Shown here: positions 21,861 to 34,103 of the stretch, one piece after another
Position numbering within the stretch: position 1 is the stretch's first letter
How the letters are laid out: every line of letters begins with the position of its first letter
From: Cymbomonas tetramitiformis
Taxonomy: Eukaryota; Chlorophyta; Pyramimonadophyceae; Pyramimonadales; Pyramimonadaceae
DNA length: 64,000 nucleotides
NCBI GenBank assembly: GCA_001247695.2
Contig: LGRX02024683.1
Location: 1 to 64,000, forward strand
Direction: 5' to 3'
Made by a program: the position numbers and the translations under genes
The notes under the pieces: model-generated
Seen by the model: only the letters and a program-made list of their open reading frames with translations
What the model was told of the DNA's origin: nothing
Databases searched by the model: none

Positions 21861-22099
21861 TCCTACTTAGGAAGCTCCATCAGCGACCGCAGCCGAAGCT
21901 GGAGGGGGTGCCTCCGCCCCCCCCGCTGCTGAAGACGCGGCGGCTGCGGCTGGCAGCAAGGTACGCATTGCACCCGCCATTCCCGCTTCCTGCTGCGTTT
22001 TCCCCGCCCCCCCCCTAAATATACACACTTCATTCCCAACGAACGAGTATGCGGTCATCCATCTTGCAGGCCGACCCCCGGTTCTTATTTTGGCTTCCA

Positions 22100-22480
22100 C
22101 CACCGGCTGCCTGTGACGCGTGCCGTGTTGCTCGTGCGCTGCTCGCCAACGGGCCGTGCGCGCCTCGTAGCCGCGGCGTTTTAGCGTTTCACCTCACGCC
22201 CGTGACGTGTACCGTGTTGCTCGTGCGCTGCACGCCCACGGGCCGTGCGCGCAACGGACCCGCGGAATTTAAGCGTTTCACCTCACGGCAAGCTGCGGGT
22301 TATTTCCTCGCGCGAGCGTGCCTCGTCCATATCGTCCCCCGGAGTCCTCCTGTCCGGTTCGGGGTGTGTCCAAAGATGTCCGGTTGCGGCCCGCCGCTCT
22401 AAGTTGAACCGTGGCCGTGCCGTACTCGTACCTCGTCGGTGGCCCGCCAACGGGCCGGGCGCGGAAGGTGGCCGCGGTGT
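22100..22480 (+). repeat. Diverged short repeats related to the satellite
   Basis: Three imperfect copies of a unit with CGTGTTGCTCGTGCGCTGC and GCC(A)ACGGGCCGTGCGCGC, spaced by about 90-200 bp. The GCCAACGGGCC core is shared with the 220-bp unit. Confidence 0.55.
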
Positions 22481-22764
22481 GCGTCCGTTTTGCCTAGCGT
22501 ACCTCTCCGATGTTGCTGATACCATGGTGTCCGCAACCGACACCTAACCTGTGACACAGCGGACCAGTCCTAGGCAGGCATGCTAGCTTAGGGGGCATAT
22601 CGCTCCCATCGTTCCGGTTCTTTTCGTTGTCCAACATGTTTCGGTTTGCGCCACCGTTTGCCGCCGTGTGTGCATCGGGTGGCCGCAATATCCCACACCG
22701 TATATACGCACAGTACACTGATCCAGGTTAATCAACAACCCTGGGTTTGCGGTTTGTTTCCTAG

Positions 22765-23898
22765 CGGGGGAAAAAATTCAAACGGCGCAGAAATCGTTTC
22801 CTTCGGCGCCAGCAGCAAGGAATCACTACTGCGGACAACCGGGATTATGACGAGGGTCTCCAGGAGTATCTGGAAAAACAAATTCGCACCTTGTTCGACG
22901 GCATCCCGTTTTTACGTGCCGTCGCCACGCGCGCGGGGTGTTCCAATGTGGATCCGAAGAATATCATCGAGCCTCAAAATGCCGAACCGGTGAGTGGCGC
23001 GTACGGCGCCGTCACACGAGGTTGCACACTGGACCGCACGGACCTGGTCGTGGTCAAAAGGTTTTGCAAAACCTCGGAGCTACAGCCGCACCCCAAGACC
23101 AACGGAAACCTCCAAAGGAAGGCAGCGCCCACCCAGCCGCCCAAGGAGTTCAAGCGGTGTGCGCAGGAGCTAGTCATGACAAAACTGGCGTCGCAAGCGG
23201 CACCCACTTACGTCGTGCCCTGTACACGATGGGGTGTGGAGACCAAAACTCGGCTAGCGCTGCGGGTCGGGCCAGTTCCGATGCTCGTCATGCCCGATCG
23301 CGGCCGGACGCTATGGGAATTCATGCGGGATCCGCCTGAGGGTGACCTCTCCTTGGAGGTCAAGCTGCTACTTGCCAAGGAGGTGCTGAAGGCGTTTGAG
23401 CAGTTGCACTCCAAGGGTATCGTGCACGGCGACGTCAAGGGTAACAACGTGGTCGTTGCCGAAGCGCTGCAATCACCATATCCCATCACGCTGCGAGTCA
23501 TCGACTTCGGAGTTGGCTGCGTCGATCGAGAAAACCTGAAGTCTGCGCATGACGAGCGTCCTCTCGGTCGAGAGGACCGCCGTTATCTTGCTCCTGAGCA
23601 CCGGGATCACGGCCCAAGCAGGCCAGGAGACATGTGGTCTGTGGGTGGACTCCTGGTCCAGCTCTTCCAGCACCCGCAGGCTGGTGGCGAACGTCACCAA
23701 TGGGACTATATCCTAAGTCAAGCGAAACCGCAGAATGGATTCATGAAGCATGCACTCATGCAGCGCCTGAAGGAATGCTTCAGCGTAGACATGGCCAAGC
23801 GTCCGACAGCCGCGAATCTGCTGCGCACGTTTGACAACACTAGGATCCAGACCTTCGGTGACAAAGGCTTTCCGCCTCGCATTGAGCTGGCTGGGTGA
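22765..23898 (+). CDS. Protein kinase carried by the CACTA element
   Basis: The last exon of a kinase gene. It starts at a strong acceptor, TTTGTTTCCTAG, and runs 377 residues to TGA. Visible kinase elements are a short Gly loop (SGAYGAV), VVVKRF (ATP-binding Lys), an ELVM helix, HGDVKGNNVVV (catalytic loop, Asp present, Arg of HRD replaced by Gly), VIDFGVGC (DFG), YLAPEH (APE-like) and a DMWSVGGLL helix (subdomain IX). All catalytic residues except the HRD Arg are present, so activity is plausible. The N-terminus has a basic run, KKFKRRRNRFLRR, that could be a nuclear localisation signal. It lies between two satellite blocks upstream of the transposase gene in the same orientation. It may be a captured host gene or a regular gene of this CACTA family; upstream exons are not resolved. 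Confidence 0.8.
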   Translation, partial: RGKKFKRRRNRFLRRQQQGITTADNRDYDEGLQEYLEKQIRTLFDGIPFLRAVATRAGCSNVDPKNIIEPQNAEPVSGAYGAVTRGCTLDRTDLVVVKRFCKTSELQPHPKTNGNLQRKAAPTQPPKEFKRCAQELVMTKLASQAAPTYVVPCTRWGVETKTRLALRVGPVPMLVMPDRGRTLWEFMRDPPEGDLSLEVKLLLAKEVLKAFEQLHSKGIVHGDVKGNNVVVAEALQSPYPITLRVIDFGVGCVDRENLKSAHDERPLGREDRRYLAPEHRDHGPSRPGDMWSVGGLLVQLFQHPQAGGERHQWDYILSQAKPQNGFMKHALMQRLKECFSVDMAKRPTAANLLRTFDNTRIQTFGDKGFPPRIELAG

Positions 23899-24035
23899 TT
23901 TCCAATAGGGCCGACATGTGAACTTGACAAATGTATACATTTAAATATAGCGCCGACATTGCCGTAAACAAATCGGTCCATGTATGTATTCCTATCGCAT
24001 CACGCATAACGCGCTAGACACACACATGCATTTGC

Positions 24036-24770
24036 CTACCGGAGGTCACGCTGGGGGACATACCGTCGCCAGCTTGGCCTGCTTCCGGTTGGTTGAAGTG
24101 TTTCATTTTCGTGTTCACCGGGTTTCATTTTTTTAATGTGTTGAAGCCTCTGCGGACCGTGTAGCGCGTGCGCTGATCGCCAACGGGCCGGTCGCGCAAC
24201 GATGCGGCGGTTATGCAAGCCTCTTGTCCCTGTTTTTTTAAGGGTGATCTTCATATAAGCCGGAGGTCACGCTGGGGACATACCGTCGCCAGCGTGGTAT
24301 GCTTCTCGTCGTTTGAAGTCTTTCATTTTTCGTGTTCACCGGGTTGCATTTTTTAATGTGTTGAAGCCTCTGCGGACCGTGTAGCGCGTGCGCTGATCGC
24401 CAACGGGCCGGTCGCGCAACGATGCGGCGGTTATGCAAGCCTCTTGTCCCTGTTTTTTTAAGGGTGATCTTCATATAAGCCGGAGGTCACGCTGGGGACA
24501 TACCGTCGCCAGCGTGGTATGCTTCTCGTCGTTTGAAGTCTTTCATTTTTCGTGTTCACCGGGTTGCATTTTTTAATGTGTTGAAGCCTCTGCGGACCGT
24601 GTAGCGCGTGCGCTGATCGCCAACGGGCCGGTCGCGCAACGATGCGGCGGTTATGCAAGCCTCTTGAGCTCTTGTCCCTGTTTTTTTAGAGGGTGATCTT
24701 CATATAAGCCGGAGGTCACGCTGGGGACATACCGTCGCCAGCGTGGTATGCTTCTCGTCGTTTGAAGTGT
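24036..24770 (+). repeat. 220-bp tandem satellite, block 2, about 3.3 units
   Basis: The same unit as at 20410-21860, in the same orientation, starting inside the unit at CCGGAGGTCACGCTGGGG. The kinase gene lies between the two blocks. Confidence 0.9.
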
Positions 24771-25260
24771 TTTCGTTTCGTGTTCACCTACACATACATG
24801 CATTTGCCTACCGGATGGTGACCTTTTGCAAGGCTAGTGTCCGCATAGTAGTTACAGTCTACCATTGTGGCGTGCCGGATATAGCGGACAACTCCTCTGC
24901 CAACCCCTCATCAGTGGTTACCTATCTAGCTGTAACAAAACACTTTTATATGAATAATATTGATCTCCATTTGCCTGGAGGCCGTGTGCTGCCTACTCGA
25001 TAATGTTCCGGGAGCGATTGATGTCTTGCGCGCATCGTAATATCACTCTGCTCACGCGCGGACCGTGTAGCACGTCCGCGTGCTTTGAATGCAACCGCCG
25101 TTTACAATCGGCGCTCACTCCTTTCCGTGAAATCACCTAGAGCTCGACGATGGGGCACGCTCAAGCGAAGTATCGGCGGTAGAGGGGGCGGGGGCCGGGT
25201 TTTGTATACAGAAACGCAAACGGAAAAGTCATGAGTTTTGGCATTCAACCGTTTCCTTAG
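24771..25260. other. CACTA internal spacer
   Basis: No convincing gene; probably 3' flank of the kinase gene and intron or promoter of the next gene. It ends in the splice acceptor CCGTTTCCTTAG. Confidence 0.4.
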
Positions 25261-27784
25261 GCGCAACAAATCTCCCCGTCGGTCTTCTGGAGAATTATAG
25301 GCAGGCCATCAAGCAAGTACCGACTGGGCTCGTTTTGGCCACCGGCGCGTTTGCCCATAACGGCAAATGCCCCGAGTGGCAGGCGGCCAACTACACGGTC
25401 TTACGCGATACCATATACGCGAACGCATCTGGGTTCCACGTTTTGAGGACCATGCCAGAAAGCCAGGGGAAGAACGAGGCGAAGGAGCAGGTGATCGCGC
25501 AGCTAGAGATTTGGCTGAAACAAAACCTGAAAAATCATAACGTCCTAACCTGGGTTAGGCACTGCTCATCCCAGGGCAAGTGCATCGCGGATTCCCCCGA
25601 CCCGGCGTCCCCATGTGAAAAGTGCGAACCCAAGATTTTACAGCACCTGACAACCGTCTACCGCTTCGTGCAAACCAAGAACAGTCAGTTGGGGCATACC
25701 ACCCTCGCGTTCCCTACCGAGAAGGAGATCGCTGCTATCAAGGCCCGGTTCCCCGAATTGTGGAAGAAGGCATGTCAGGGGACCGGCCCGAACCTGCCCG
25801 TCAATAGCGAACCGCCCCCTCCTCCAACAGCGCCAGCCCCGGCGTCACGGAGTACAGCCCTAGTTCATGTCACGAACGACGCGCCCCCACCTACTGCTGT
25901 GCGAGCCCTAGCGCCACCGAGCACTGCCCCGTCTGAAGCCGTGCAGGCCGCGGCCCCACGTCCAACAGGGCCAGCAAGGCCGGCGGTGTTTATCGGAAAT
26001 GTCACACAGGAACTTCGTGCACACTGTCCATGGTTCATGGTGGACACGGTTTCCCGGACGGTACATGTGTCACCAGCCCCCCGGTACCAGGCCAATGTCA
26101 ATCCCGAGTACCCGTGGATGCAGCACGTCGCAGACCTGTTGACGCTGCTGTGGCCAGCGGAAACCGGGACGTTGGCCCAGGCGCCGGCGAGTACGCTATT
26201 GCCGCCCCCTCCAGCCAGGGCGCCCCCACAGATTGCCACCGTTGATCTGGCATTCCCACCCCAAGAACCTCCCTCGATTCCCAGCTTGGTGCAGGCCGCG
26301 TCCACCGTGCAATCCTGGCAACCGACCGCCAAGGAAGGGGTCCAGCAACAGCCGCAGCGCGCCGTTGAAGCAGCAAAGCAGGGTGTCCTTGCACGGGACT
26401 GCCTGCAATCTGCCCCTCCCGCGGAACCCGCGGTGTCCCCGCTGAGCCACGGTCCGGTGGTTTTCCAAGAGAAGCCTTCCGACAGTGGCCCACAGGCCCC
26501 CGCTAACAACCCATCACCTGTACAGACCCCAGAGTTTGAGCGCAGCAGGAGAGTCACGATGCAGAGGAACAAAGACAGGATGAAACCTATGCTCGAAGCG
26601 GCAAGACAGTTGCAAATAAACGCCCTGAGCGCGGCCGACTCCACGCCGGCAGCAGGGCTGAAATTGCTGAACGAAGTATCCGACGAGCGTCTTCTGGAGC
26701 ACATGCAACGTCTGGCCGCGGATGGCAAGCTCCAAGCAATTACTTACAAGAACGTGCTGGAAACATTGCCGCAGCCTTACACATTCGGCGCTTACAAGCA
26801 CTTGCCACCGGTGCTGGAGAAACCGATGAACTCAGCGCTCACGGTTGCCTTGAAGACACGGGTGGCGGCCAACGCTGCCATGTCCCTCCTCCAGCAGGCA
26901 ATCAGTAAAAAGCGCAACGCCCCCCCTACAGTCCCTCCGCGACAGAGCAAGGCGCGGACGGCGTCTTCTGCAGGGGCCACACGCACAGCCAGCGCCCCTC
27001 CAGCCGACAGTCGCCAGGTGCAGGTGTCCGGGCAAGGCATGCCCGAGCTGATTGAGAACATACGGCTGAAGGCCCTCGAACGCGCTAAGAAGAACCGTGT
27101 TAAGGACCTCCCCAAAGATGCTGATGTAACGAAGTGGACCAAGGAGATGAAGAAGTCCTTGGACGGGAAGTGTAAAGGGATCGCGTGGGCGGACAACGTG
27201 TACGGAGCAATGTTCGAAATGGAGCACGCGGGCGGTGTCCTCTCCGGCTCAATTGGCCGATCAGTGCATGCCCTCACCAACGACGAATGGTCAAGCGACC
27301 ATGATTACTACTTCATGGTGGCGGGGCACGATGACGGCAGCCACCTCCCCGTAAAAGTAGCCGCGGTGTACATGGAGTTCGCTCCCTTCCATGCCGAGTT
27401 TGACTCTCGCCCTGAGAACAAGAATCAGCTTGCCAAGATGCACGTGCGCACCGTGCCGAATGTGCACGTTTCCGAGGAGGGGCTCGTGTACATCACCTCT
27501 ACCGGAGAAGCGTTGCCTATGGACAAGCTGCCGGAGCTGCTAAAGAAGCGTTCCACGGTCCCGGATGCCTTGCGCCTCGACCTGCCGGCCGAGGCTGCTT
27601 CGAGCGGCCAACGACGACAGCCGCGGACTGCAACCAGGTGCGTGACTCACTCTCTTTATTAGTGTGTTGGCAATTCCTCGAATCAAGTCGGCCTACAGGT
27701 GTTTTAGGGTGAGAGTGGGTGGGGGGGCTGATACAAGATGTGCCCCACGCTTTCCTTCGCAGGCTTGCAGCCGAGGATGTGTGA
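25261..27784 (+). CDS. Unknown 800-residue protein of the CACTA element
   Basis: Exon 25261-27637 begins after a splice acceptor; a 125-bp GT-AG intron follows, then a short last exon (27763-27784) that closes the frame with LAAEDV. The N-terminal about 170 residues contain two Cys pairs (CIADSPDPASPCEKC), the middle about 400 residues are Pro/Ala-rich low complexity, and the C-terminal about 200 residues are compact and conserved-looking (GIAWADNVYGAMFEMEHAGG, SSDHDYYFMVAGHDD). I recognise no family. By position it could be the accessory DNA-binding protein (TnpA role) of the transposon, but this is only inference. Upstream exons may exist. Confidence 0.6.
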
Positions 27785-28308
27785 ATTTGAAGCTTCACCC
27801 GAAACGAAGACATGTGCCGCGGAAGTCCGAAGAGATGCGGCGCGGCAGATCTGCGCACCTCTTAAAGCAAGCTGAGACGGCATGTTGTATACAGTGTGTA
27901 GGCAGTAGTACTGTAGTTAGTACCTGGTGGAATGCGCGCCGATGGTACAGCCAACAAACTTATACCTGTTTATTTGTGGATGTGATGAACCATGCCGAAA
28001 GCTGCTTCGGGTCAATCACCGTAACACCGGGTATATTGTAATTGCGATATGGTATGGGACTCCGTCTTAAGCCGTGAACACTGGTGCTGAGAGCGGTGCT
28101 GGCACCTCGTGCACCTGCGTCACGGCACCTGTTGCATGTTGCATGTGTATAATGCCATCATACGGCGCGCACGCACCCTGCCAGCATGTGTGCAATGCAT
28201 GAATCAACGGAGTGGCCAGCGCACGCACGGCACATGGACTTGCGGTGCATGTTGATGCCTTGATTTTCGTATCCAACACCCTCCTTCTTCCATTGCTCTA
28301 TTTTTCAG
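27785..28308. other. Spacer between CACTA genes
   Basis: No gene recognised. It ends in the acceptor CTATTTTTCAG before the transposase exon. Confidence 0.4.
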
Positions 28309-31300
28309 GGACTCTCCTTCCCCGACGACGCTGTGATTCAGGATCGCTTGAAGGCCATGGGTGCAAGCGAACGCCCGACGGTTTCAACGTTTGGTGCGGA
28401 TAATGGCTGGATTCCGCGATCTGCCCGTGGTAAGGACCAAGCTATGGCGAAGCGCGACCTGGTCAATCGGCTCGCAGGTCGTCTGCCGGACCTCGGGTAC
28501 ACAATTGACGACAGAGGGCGCATCAAGCCCCGGCGGGAGGCAATGCCACCCGAGGATGGCGGACGCCCTGGTACTGCTGAAGCCCCCCGACAAGCAGCCA
28601 CCCAACCTGCTGCTGGTGAAGCGAGCGCCCCTTCCACCCCTTGGGACAGCAGTCACGTGTCCGACCAACGCCTACTAGACTTGGCGCGCCAAGCATACAG
28701 CACGTCGGACATCGTGTTAGAGCGGCGGAGCATCCGTTCCGTCTTCACCTTAGAAGACTTGCAGATGCCAACGAAGACGGCGACGAAATGGCACAAAGAG
28801 GCAGAACGGAGGTCAGACGTGCTTCTCGCACGCATGCGCCGCCTTGGAGTGGCGCTCGATGCCAGGAACAGGGTGTGCGGTGCGCCGGCACCCTACGGGG
28901 AGACTGGATCGTCTGACGTCCTCCTCAGTTGTGATGAAGGGCAGGACGTGGTGATGGAGGAACCGGACACCAGAAGCCGTACTGATCGGTGGCGTAGCGG
29001 CAACTTGGTAGGTGGCGCTGGGACAAACGGTAACCAGGTTAACCACGACATGAGGGACCTGTTGGCGGCGGATCTCAATTGCCCACTGCAGCAGCTGCCG
29101 GAGTGCACGCTGATGTCCGGCCTGATGGCATTTGGGGAAATGTTCTGCGGATCGGTGCCCTCCCCGGCTGAGAAGGAATACTGGGAGGAGGCGAAGGAGA
29201 ACCAGGACATCGTTGTGGAAGATGTCGTAGAAGCTCTGGAAAAGACCCACCTTGTGGCGGACGAAGAAATGAATACGCCTACAGAGGATATGCTTGATCT
29301 GCCAGACTTCTTGTTTGAGGTATGCAGCCCGCCCTGCCCATACTGGCACCAAAATGTTTCCCCTGTAACCCACTAACGATGCGTGAGCGAGATAGAGCGT
29401 AGTAATATGACGGGGAGCGCTGGTGGTGTGACTGCCATTGTAAGCAGGAGTTGGCAGTGCTGGTGGAAATGAATACCGAAGTCAGTATCGCGACGGAGTC
29501 CGTGCAGGGCATTGTGCTGGCCCTGCAGCCTGAGCCCGACCCCGCGATCACGTTGTGTGTGACGGACGTGCCAAACCTAGCAGCAGGAAAGCAGTCGCAA
29601 CCGCTGGTCACGCACGGGAAGGCGAGTCCGAACGGGGTGACCGTGCAGGAGGCCGTATGGTACTTCATGGATATGAAAAGGCGACAGAGGTGGACTGATG
29701 ACCATTTCGACACCTTCCTGAAAGTCCTGAAGATGCTCCTGGGCGGCAATACTTGCAACCTGCCGGGATCGCTATGGCACATGAGACGGGCGCTCGGTGC
29801 GGAGAGCGTATGGGACTATGCGATACACGTGTGTCCCAAGTTCCACCGCAATTTCGCATGGCAAAACGGGGAGGGAAAGCTGGGGAAGAGGGTGCAAGAG
29901 GTATGCGGCGTGCCCACGAAGCGTGGGGCGGATGGCGAGCCCACGGAGTGGTGCACGGAGGAGAGGTACGACGTTGTTAAAACGGCGCGCGGGGAGGAGT
30001 ATCGTCCCAAGGAGTACTACTTCTATTTCACCGTGAAGCGGCTGGTGCGGCGCTGGATGATGGACTACGACTTTGCTAAGCAGCGTGCGAGTCCCACGGC
30101 CAGAGCTCCCGAAAACGCTTGTGTCATGAGCAGCCCGCACGGGCTACGAGTAAACGAGCACCCTAGCGTCGGTGGCAGACTACTGCGTGAGACGCCGAGC
30201 GGGAACCAGGAGAAACCAGGGGTATTACGAACTGGGATGGGCATCGAATATGGAGAGGACGACGGGCAAGCAAAGAAGCATGACAAACAGTGCGACCCGT
30301 GCCGATGTCCTTACTCCTTGTAACGGACGAGTGCCGCGGCTGATCGTATACGAACGTTGCCGATGGGCGATGCGAGATGGGTGAAAGGACCGCAACTGAC
30401 TAGCGCGTTGCCATCGCAGGAATTGGTCCACGCGGTTCGGCGCGTTGCGAAGTGCGGACCTTCCTCCCAAGGTAGGTAGTGCGTAAAGCCCAACCCGCGG
30501 TGAACATCTACACGAGTGTGTGCGCACGGAGGTGTGACGCTCCAGCGCGGCTTGAAGAGATCATAGGCTATTGCGCTTGACTGCGTGTGCAATGGAGGGT
30601 ATGCGCAGGAACGTGTGAAGATGAAGCACTGCGGTGTGATCTCGATTGCCCCTGGCCCACGTCAACACTGGAAGGACGTCGACGTGTTGCTAGAACCCAT
30701 GATGGAAGAGCTGAAACAACTGAGTAAGGGCCATGCCGATGCTGACCAAACCCCTTTCAGGGTGTATGACGGGTACTTCCAGGTGTGGCATGAACAGTTC
30801 AGCGTGTTCCTGATGTTATGCTACTGCGATACGATTGCGCGTAACGACTTGGGGAAGTTCGCTCCCGTGGCGGCAAGGCGCAACGACTTCAAAAGCATCT
30901 GGGAGGCCACTAAGGGCCCTAACGGAAATGGCATGTACTGCTTGGGCTATGCGAACCCCATCTCGCAGACATACTTGGACGAAGGGGAGGTGTTGTATGC
31001 CAATGATCCGAGTGTGTGGTTAACCAAGGAGGACCACAAGGAACTGGTGAGGCTGACCGCGGAGGATGGTGTGGATCCGATGCGGACCGGCCGATATGCA
31101 GCCGGGCCGTTAGAGCAGCTGGACTACTTTGACCCCATCTACGGGTACGTGCTGCCGTTCATGCACATGATGTGTTACGGCGTCATCAAGAAGTTCATGA
31201 AAATGCTGCGAAACAAGGTGAACAATTGCCCAAACACGTGCTATTTCTCACCCATGCAACTGAAGCAGTTGCAGGCCAACGGAAAGGGACTGACCGCGCC

Positions 31301-33292
31301 GCATGACATGCACCGGGAGTACCAAGACTTCGTGCAATACGCGGGTGAGCACCCGGATCTAACCACGGATACCGACACCCATCACCTTGCATGTGCCTTG
31401 TTTAGTAGGAACGGGCGTGGCAGATGCGCCAACCTTATTCCCCCGGTCCGCGTGCAACCATGTTTGTGTGCACCGGCAGGGAATGGCCACACCTACTAAC
31501 CGTAGGGATGAATGCTACTACAACCAGGTACATATGTAAGCACTGTTGTTAGTTTGTTGGTGTCTGACCGCGAAGGGTCTGAAAAACCGTGTATCTTTAA
31601 GAGGAAGATGGGAAGATAGTGAAAGAGAGTCTAGTGTGTGGCATCTCGGACTTTCACCGAGAACCTCCAAAGTAACCGATAGGTTTGGCGCTCTAGAAGT
31701 TGAGCTAATGCCACTAGAAACTATCAAACTGAAAAAACTGTAGCCTACATCGTAGGGTTGCGAAGTGAGAACCCATTTTCCCGATAAATTACTCAAACCA
31801 TACGAATGATGTGGCTTCTATTCGTATGGTTTGAGTAATTTATCGGGAAAATGGGTTCTCACTTCGCAACCCTACGATGTAGGCTACAGTTTTTTTCAGT
31901 TTGATAGTTTCTAGTGGCATTAGCTCAACTTCTAGAGCGCCAAACCTATCGGTTACTTTGGAGGTTCTCGGTGAAAGTCCGAGATGCCACACACTAGACT
32001 CTCTTTCATTATCTTCCCATCTTCCTCTTAAAGATACACGGTTTTTCAGACCCTTCGCGGTCATCTCCGGTTGGTGTCATTTCATACGCGGGGAGGATGC
32101 ACCGGTTGCCTAAGATCTGTAAAAGGCTCGCTGTTGCAGGGAACTACACCATGGAGGACATGCTGAACTTTATCTTGATTTTCAGTCCGATGGTGTTCAT
32201 GGATGTTCTGAAGAACTTGAATCCGGAGTTGGACAAGGCTTGGTGGACTTTGCGGCGGGCGGTGCTCTACTTTATGAGAGGGCCTGCAATAGGATTGTGT
32301 GGGGACCTCCAGTCCCGTGCGGAGCCCCGGAAGGAGGCCGGGAAAGAGCTGTGGGCCTTTGCGGTGATTGTGGAACAGCAATGCCCCATGAACATGTTGA
32401 CGTTGAATCTGCGCATGGCGGTCGTTCACTTGTGCAAGCAAGAGGAGGAAACCGGCGTGGTGAGCAGCACCAACGAGCTCTGGGTCGAGCGTCTCCTGGG
32501 CGACAGCAAGGGGGTGGTGCCAGCCCCGGTCGGAGGTAAGGCGATCGACACGTGCATAGCGAACGCGTATCTCACGAAAGAGGCGGTGGACGACATGGCG
32601 TGGAGCTACGAAGGGATCCGCTTCCTTCCGGACATGCTCACGGAGATGGCCATGGCCAAGGGCGGCGAATACCATGATTCTGGGACCACCCGGGCTGACG
32701 ATTCCTCCAAGGTGTGCCATCTCCTTGACACCGGCCACTATCTCGTCCGCGACGGTGTACCAACCGCTGCGTTGGCAAACGAGGAGGGGGTCGTCTGCAC
32801 CGGGAACTCGTGGGGTGCGTCCGATCCCTTTTTAGCGATCATGCAAGCCCTTCCCTGGATGCAGCCATGGACGTCCTTCGATTCTCGCGCATGCGAAGAG
32901 GCGATGAGGACTTCACATCCCGGGTTTACACCCGGGCAAAAACGCGTATCTCCTTCAACGTGGCTTTGAGTACATGCGCGGCCGACGCTTTTGAGTACGG
33001 CACCGTGGAGGCTTACTACTTGATCTTCCTGAAGCGTTCCGCCGAGAACTCCGCCGCCAACGACACCGTGTGCCGCCTGGCTATGGTGACCGCCTACCCC
33101 ACTGTTGAGGACCTTACCATGAACAGCCGGGGCGTGTATGTGTGCAACGAGGCAGAAAAACGTACACTTCTCCTACCGGTAAGCCGTCTCGAAACCAAGG
33201 TCATTATCCATCGCCCACCTGGAAACCGCGTACCTCTACACGCCACTTACCTATGGCCGGGGATGAAAGCGGTACGTTGCAAGAAGCAATAG
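28309..33292 (+). pseudogene. Tnp2-type CACTA/EnSpm transposase, multi-exon, disrupted
   Basis: Exon 28309-29319 joins 29448 onward in phase across a 128-bp GT-AG intron; further exons are near 30421-30471, from 30609 and from 32070. The exon 2 product has the Tnp2 N-terminal pattern: WTDDHFDTFLKVLKMLL, WDYAIHVCPKFHRNFAW and KEYYFYFTVKRLVRRW. Exon 30609 on has APGPRQHWKDVDVLLEPMME and FRVYDGYFQVWHEQFSVFLM, which correspond to the IPGPKxPGNDIDVYLxPL and following block of the family. The 32097 frame has NMLTLNLRMAVVHLCKQEEE and AYLTKEAVDDMAWSYEG, matching the Tnp2 C-terminal part. At about 32900 the frame shifts to 32810-33292 (KTRISFNVALSTCAADAFEY). A 499-bp foldback separates the 31499 and 32097 frames. 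The transposase is probably inactive unless the foldback is spliced out. Confidence 0.75.
31565..32063. mobile_element. 499-bp foldback element (near-perfect palindrome)
   Basis: The arms 31565-31807 and 31820-32063 are reverse complements with about one substitution and one 1-bp indel, around a 12-bp loop. The ends read TGACCGCGAAGGG. A 9-bp repeat, GTTGGTGTC, sits directly left (31556-31564) and six bases beyond the right end (32070-32078), which fits the 9-bp target duplication of Mutator-like elements with long inverted repeats. It lies within the Tnp2 transposase gene. Open frames in the arms mirror each other and are not genes. Confidence 0.8.
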
Positions 33293-33460
33293 CGCAAGCT
33301 ACCTCATGAGCTCCGCGCAGCAATCGAAGGAGGACACCGAACGCCAGCGCAGCTTCATCAGCTCCGTCCAATTGCTCTGTGTAGCTAGCGAATGCCTGCT
33401 TGCCACATGCAACGAATCTGTTCCAGTGGTACTTTTAGTAGCATCGGCAGTCCCTCTTAG

Positions 33461-33720
33461 CATGCCACGTGGAACAATCTGGAATTTCTGTTAATAGCTA
33501 GTGGTGCTAGTGTTAATAGACATGCCACGTGGAACAATCTGGAATTTCTGTTAATAGCTAGTGGTGCTAGTGTTAATAGACATGCCACGTGGAACAATCT
33601 GGAATTTCTGTTAATAGCTAGTGGTGCTAGTGTAAATAGACATGCCACGTGGAACATTCTGGAATTTCTGTTAATATCTAGTGGTGCTAGTGTTAATAGT
33701 CATGACACGTGGACGATCCG
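33461..33720 (+). repeat. 60-bp tandem repeat, about four units, right subterminal region of CACTA
   Basis: Units start CATGCCACGTGGAACAATCT and include two TGTTAATA motifs around AGCTAGTGGTGCTAG. The copies are almost identical. Confidence 0.85.
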
Positions 33721-34103
33721 GTCAAATCTGTTAATTTATGACCGTTTACAGTCAGCCAAGTGTTAGTATCCGGTAAAACTGTTAATCCGAGTGCCACGTG
33801 TATGATTCCTATTAAAAGTGTTAATTTTCTGTTAATATTCCTTACATGTGTAACGATCTCGCGAGGGGGGCCTATTTCAACTCCCTCCGGCACCCCTCCG
33901 ATTAAGTGTTAACATTCTGTTAAAATTGTGTTAAATTAACATTCTGTTAACATTCTGTTAACATTCTGTTAACATGAATTATATAATTCCTTAACTTTTT
34001 CCCAAGCCAATCATTATTTACCATCGGGATTTATACCACCACTATTAACAGTTCCTACCCGTTAACACTTTTTAACACTTAATTAACACTTTTTAACACT
34101 TTA
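33721..34103. repeat. Right subterminal TGTTAA/TTAACA repeats of the CACTA element
   Basis: TGTTAA motifs in both orientations become purely TTAACAC in the last 60 bp, inverted with respect to the left end. Confidence 0.75.

Noticed and set aside
31546..32064. Two near-identical small proteins on opposite strands
   Set aside because: They are mirror translations of the foldback arms.
33461..33720. Regular 60-bp repeats that could suggest a CRISPR array
   Set aside because: The repeats are contiguous with no unique spacers, the DNA is eukaryotic, and they fall in the subterminal region of the CACTA element.
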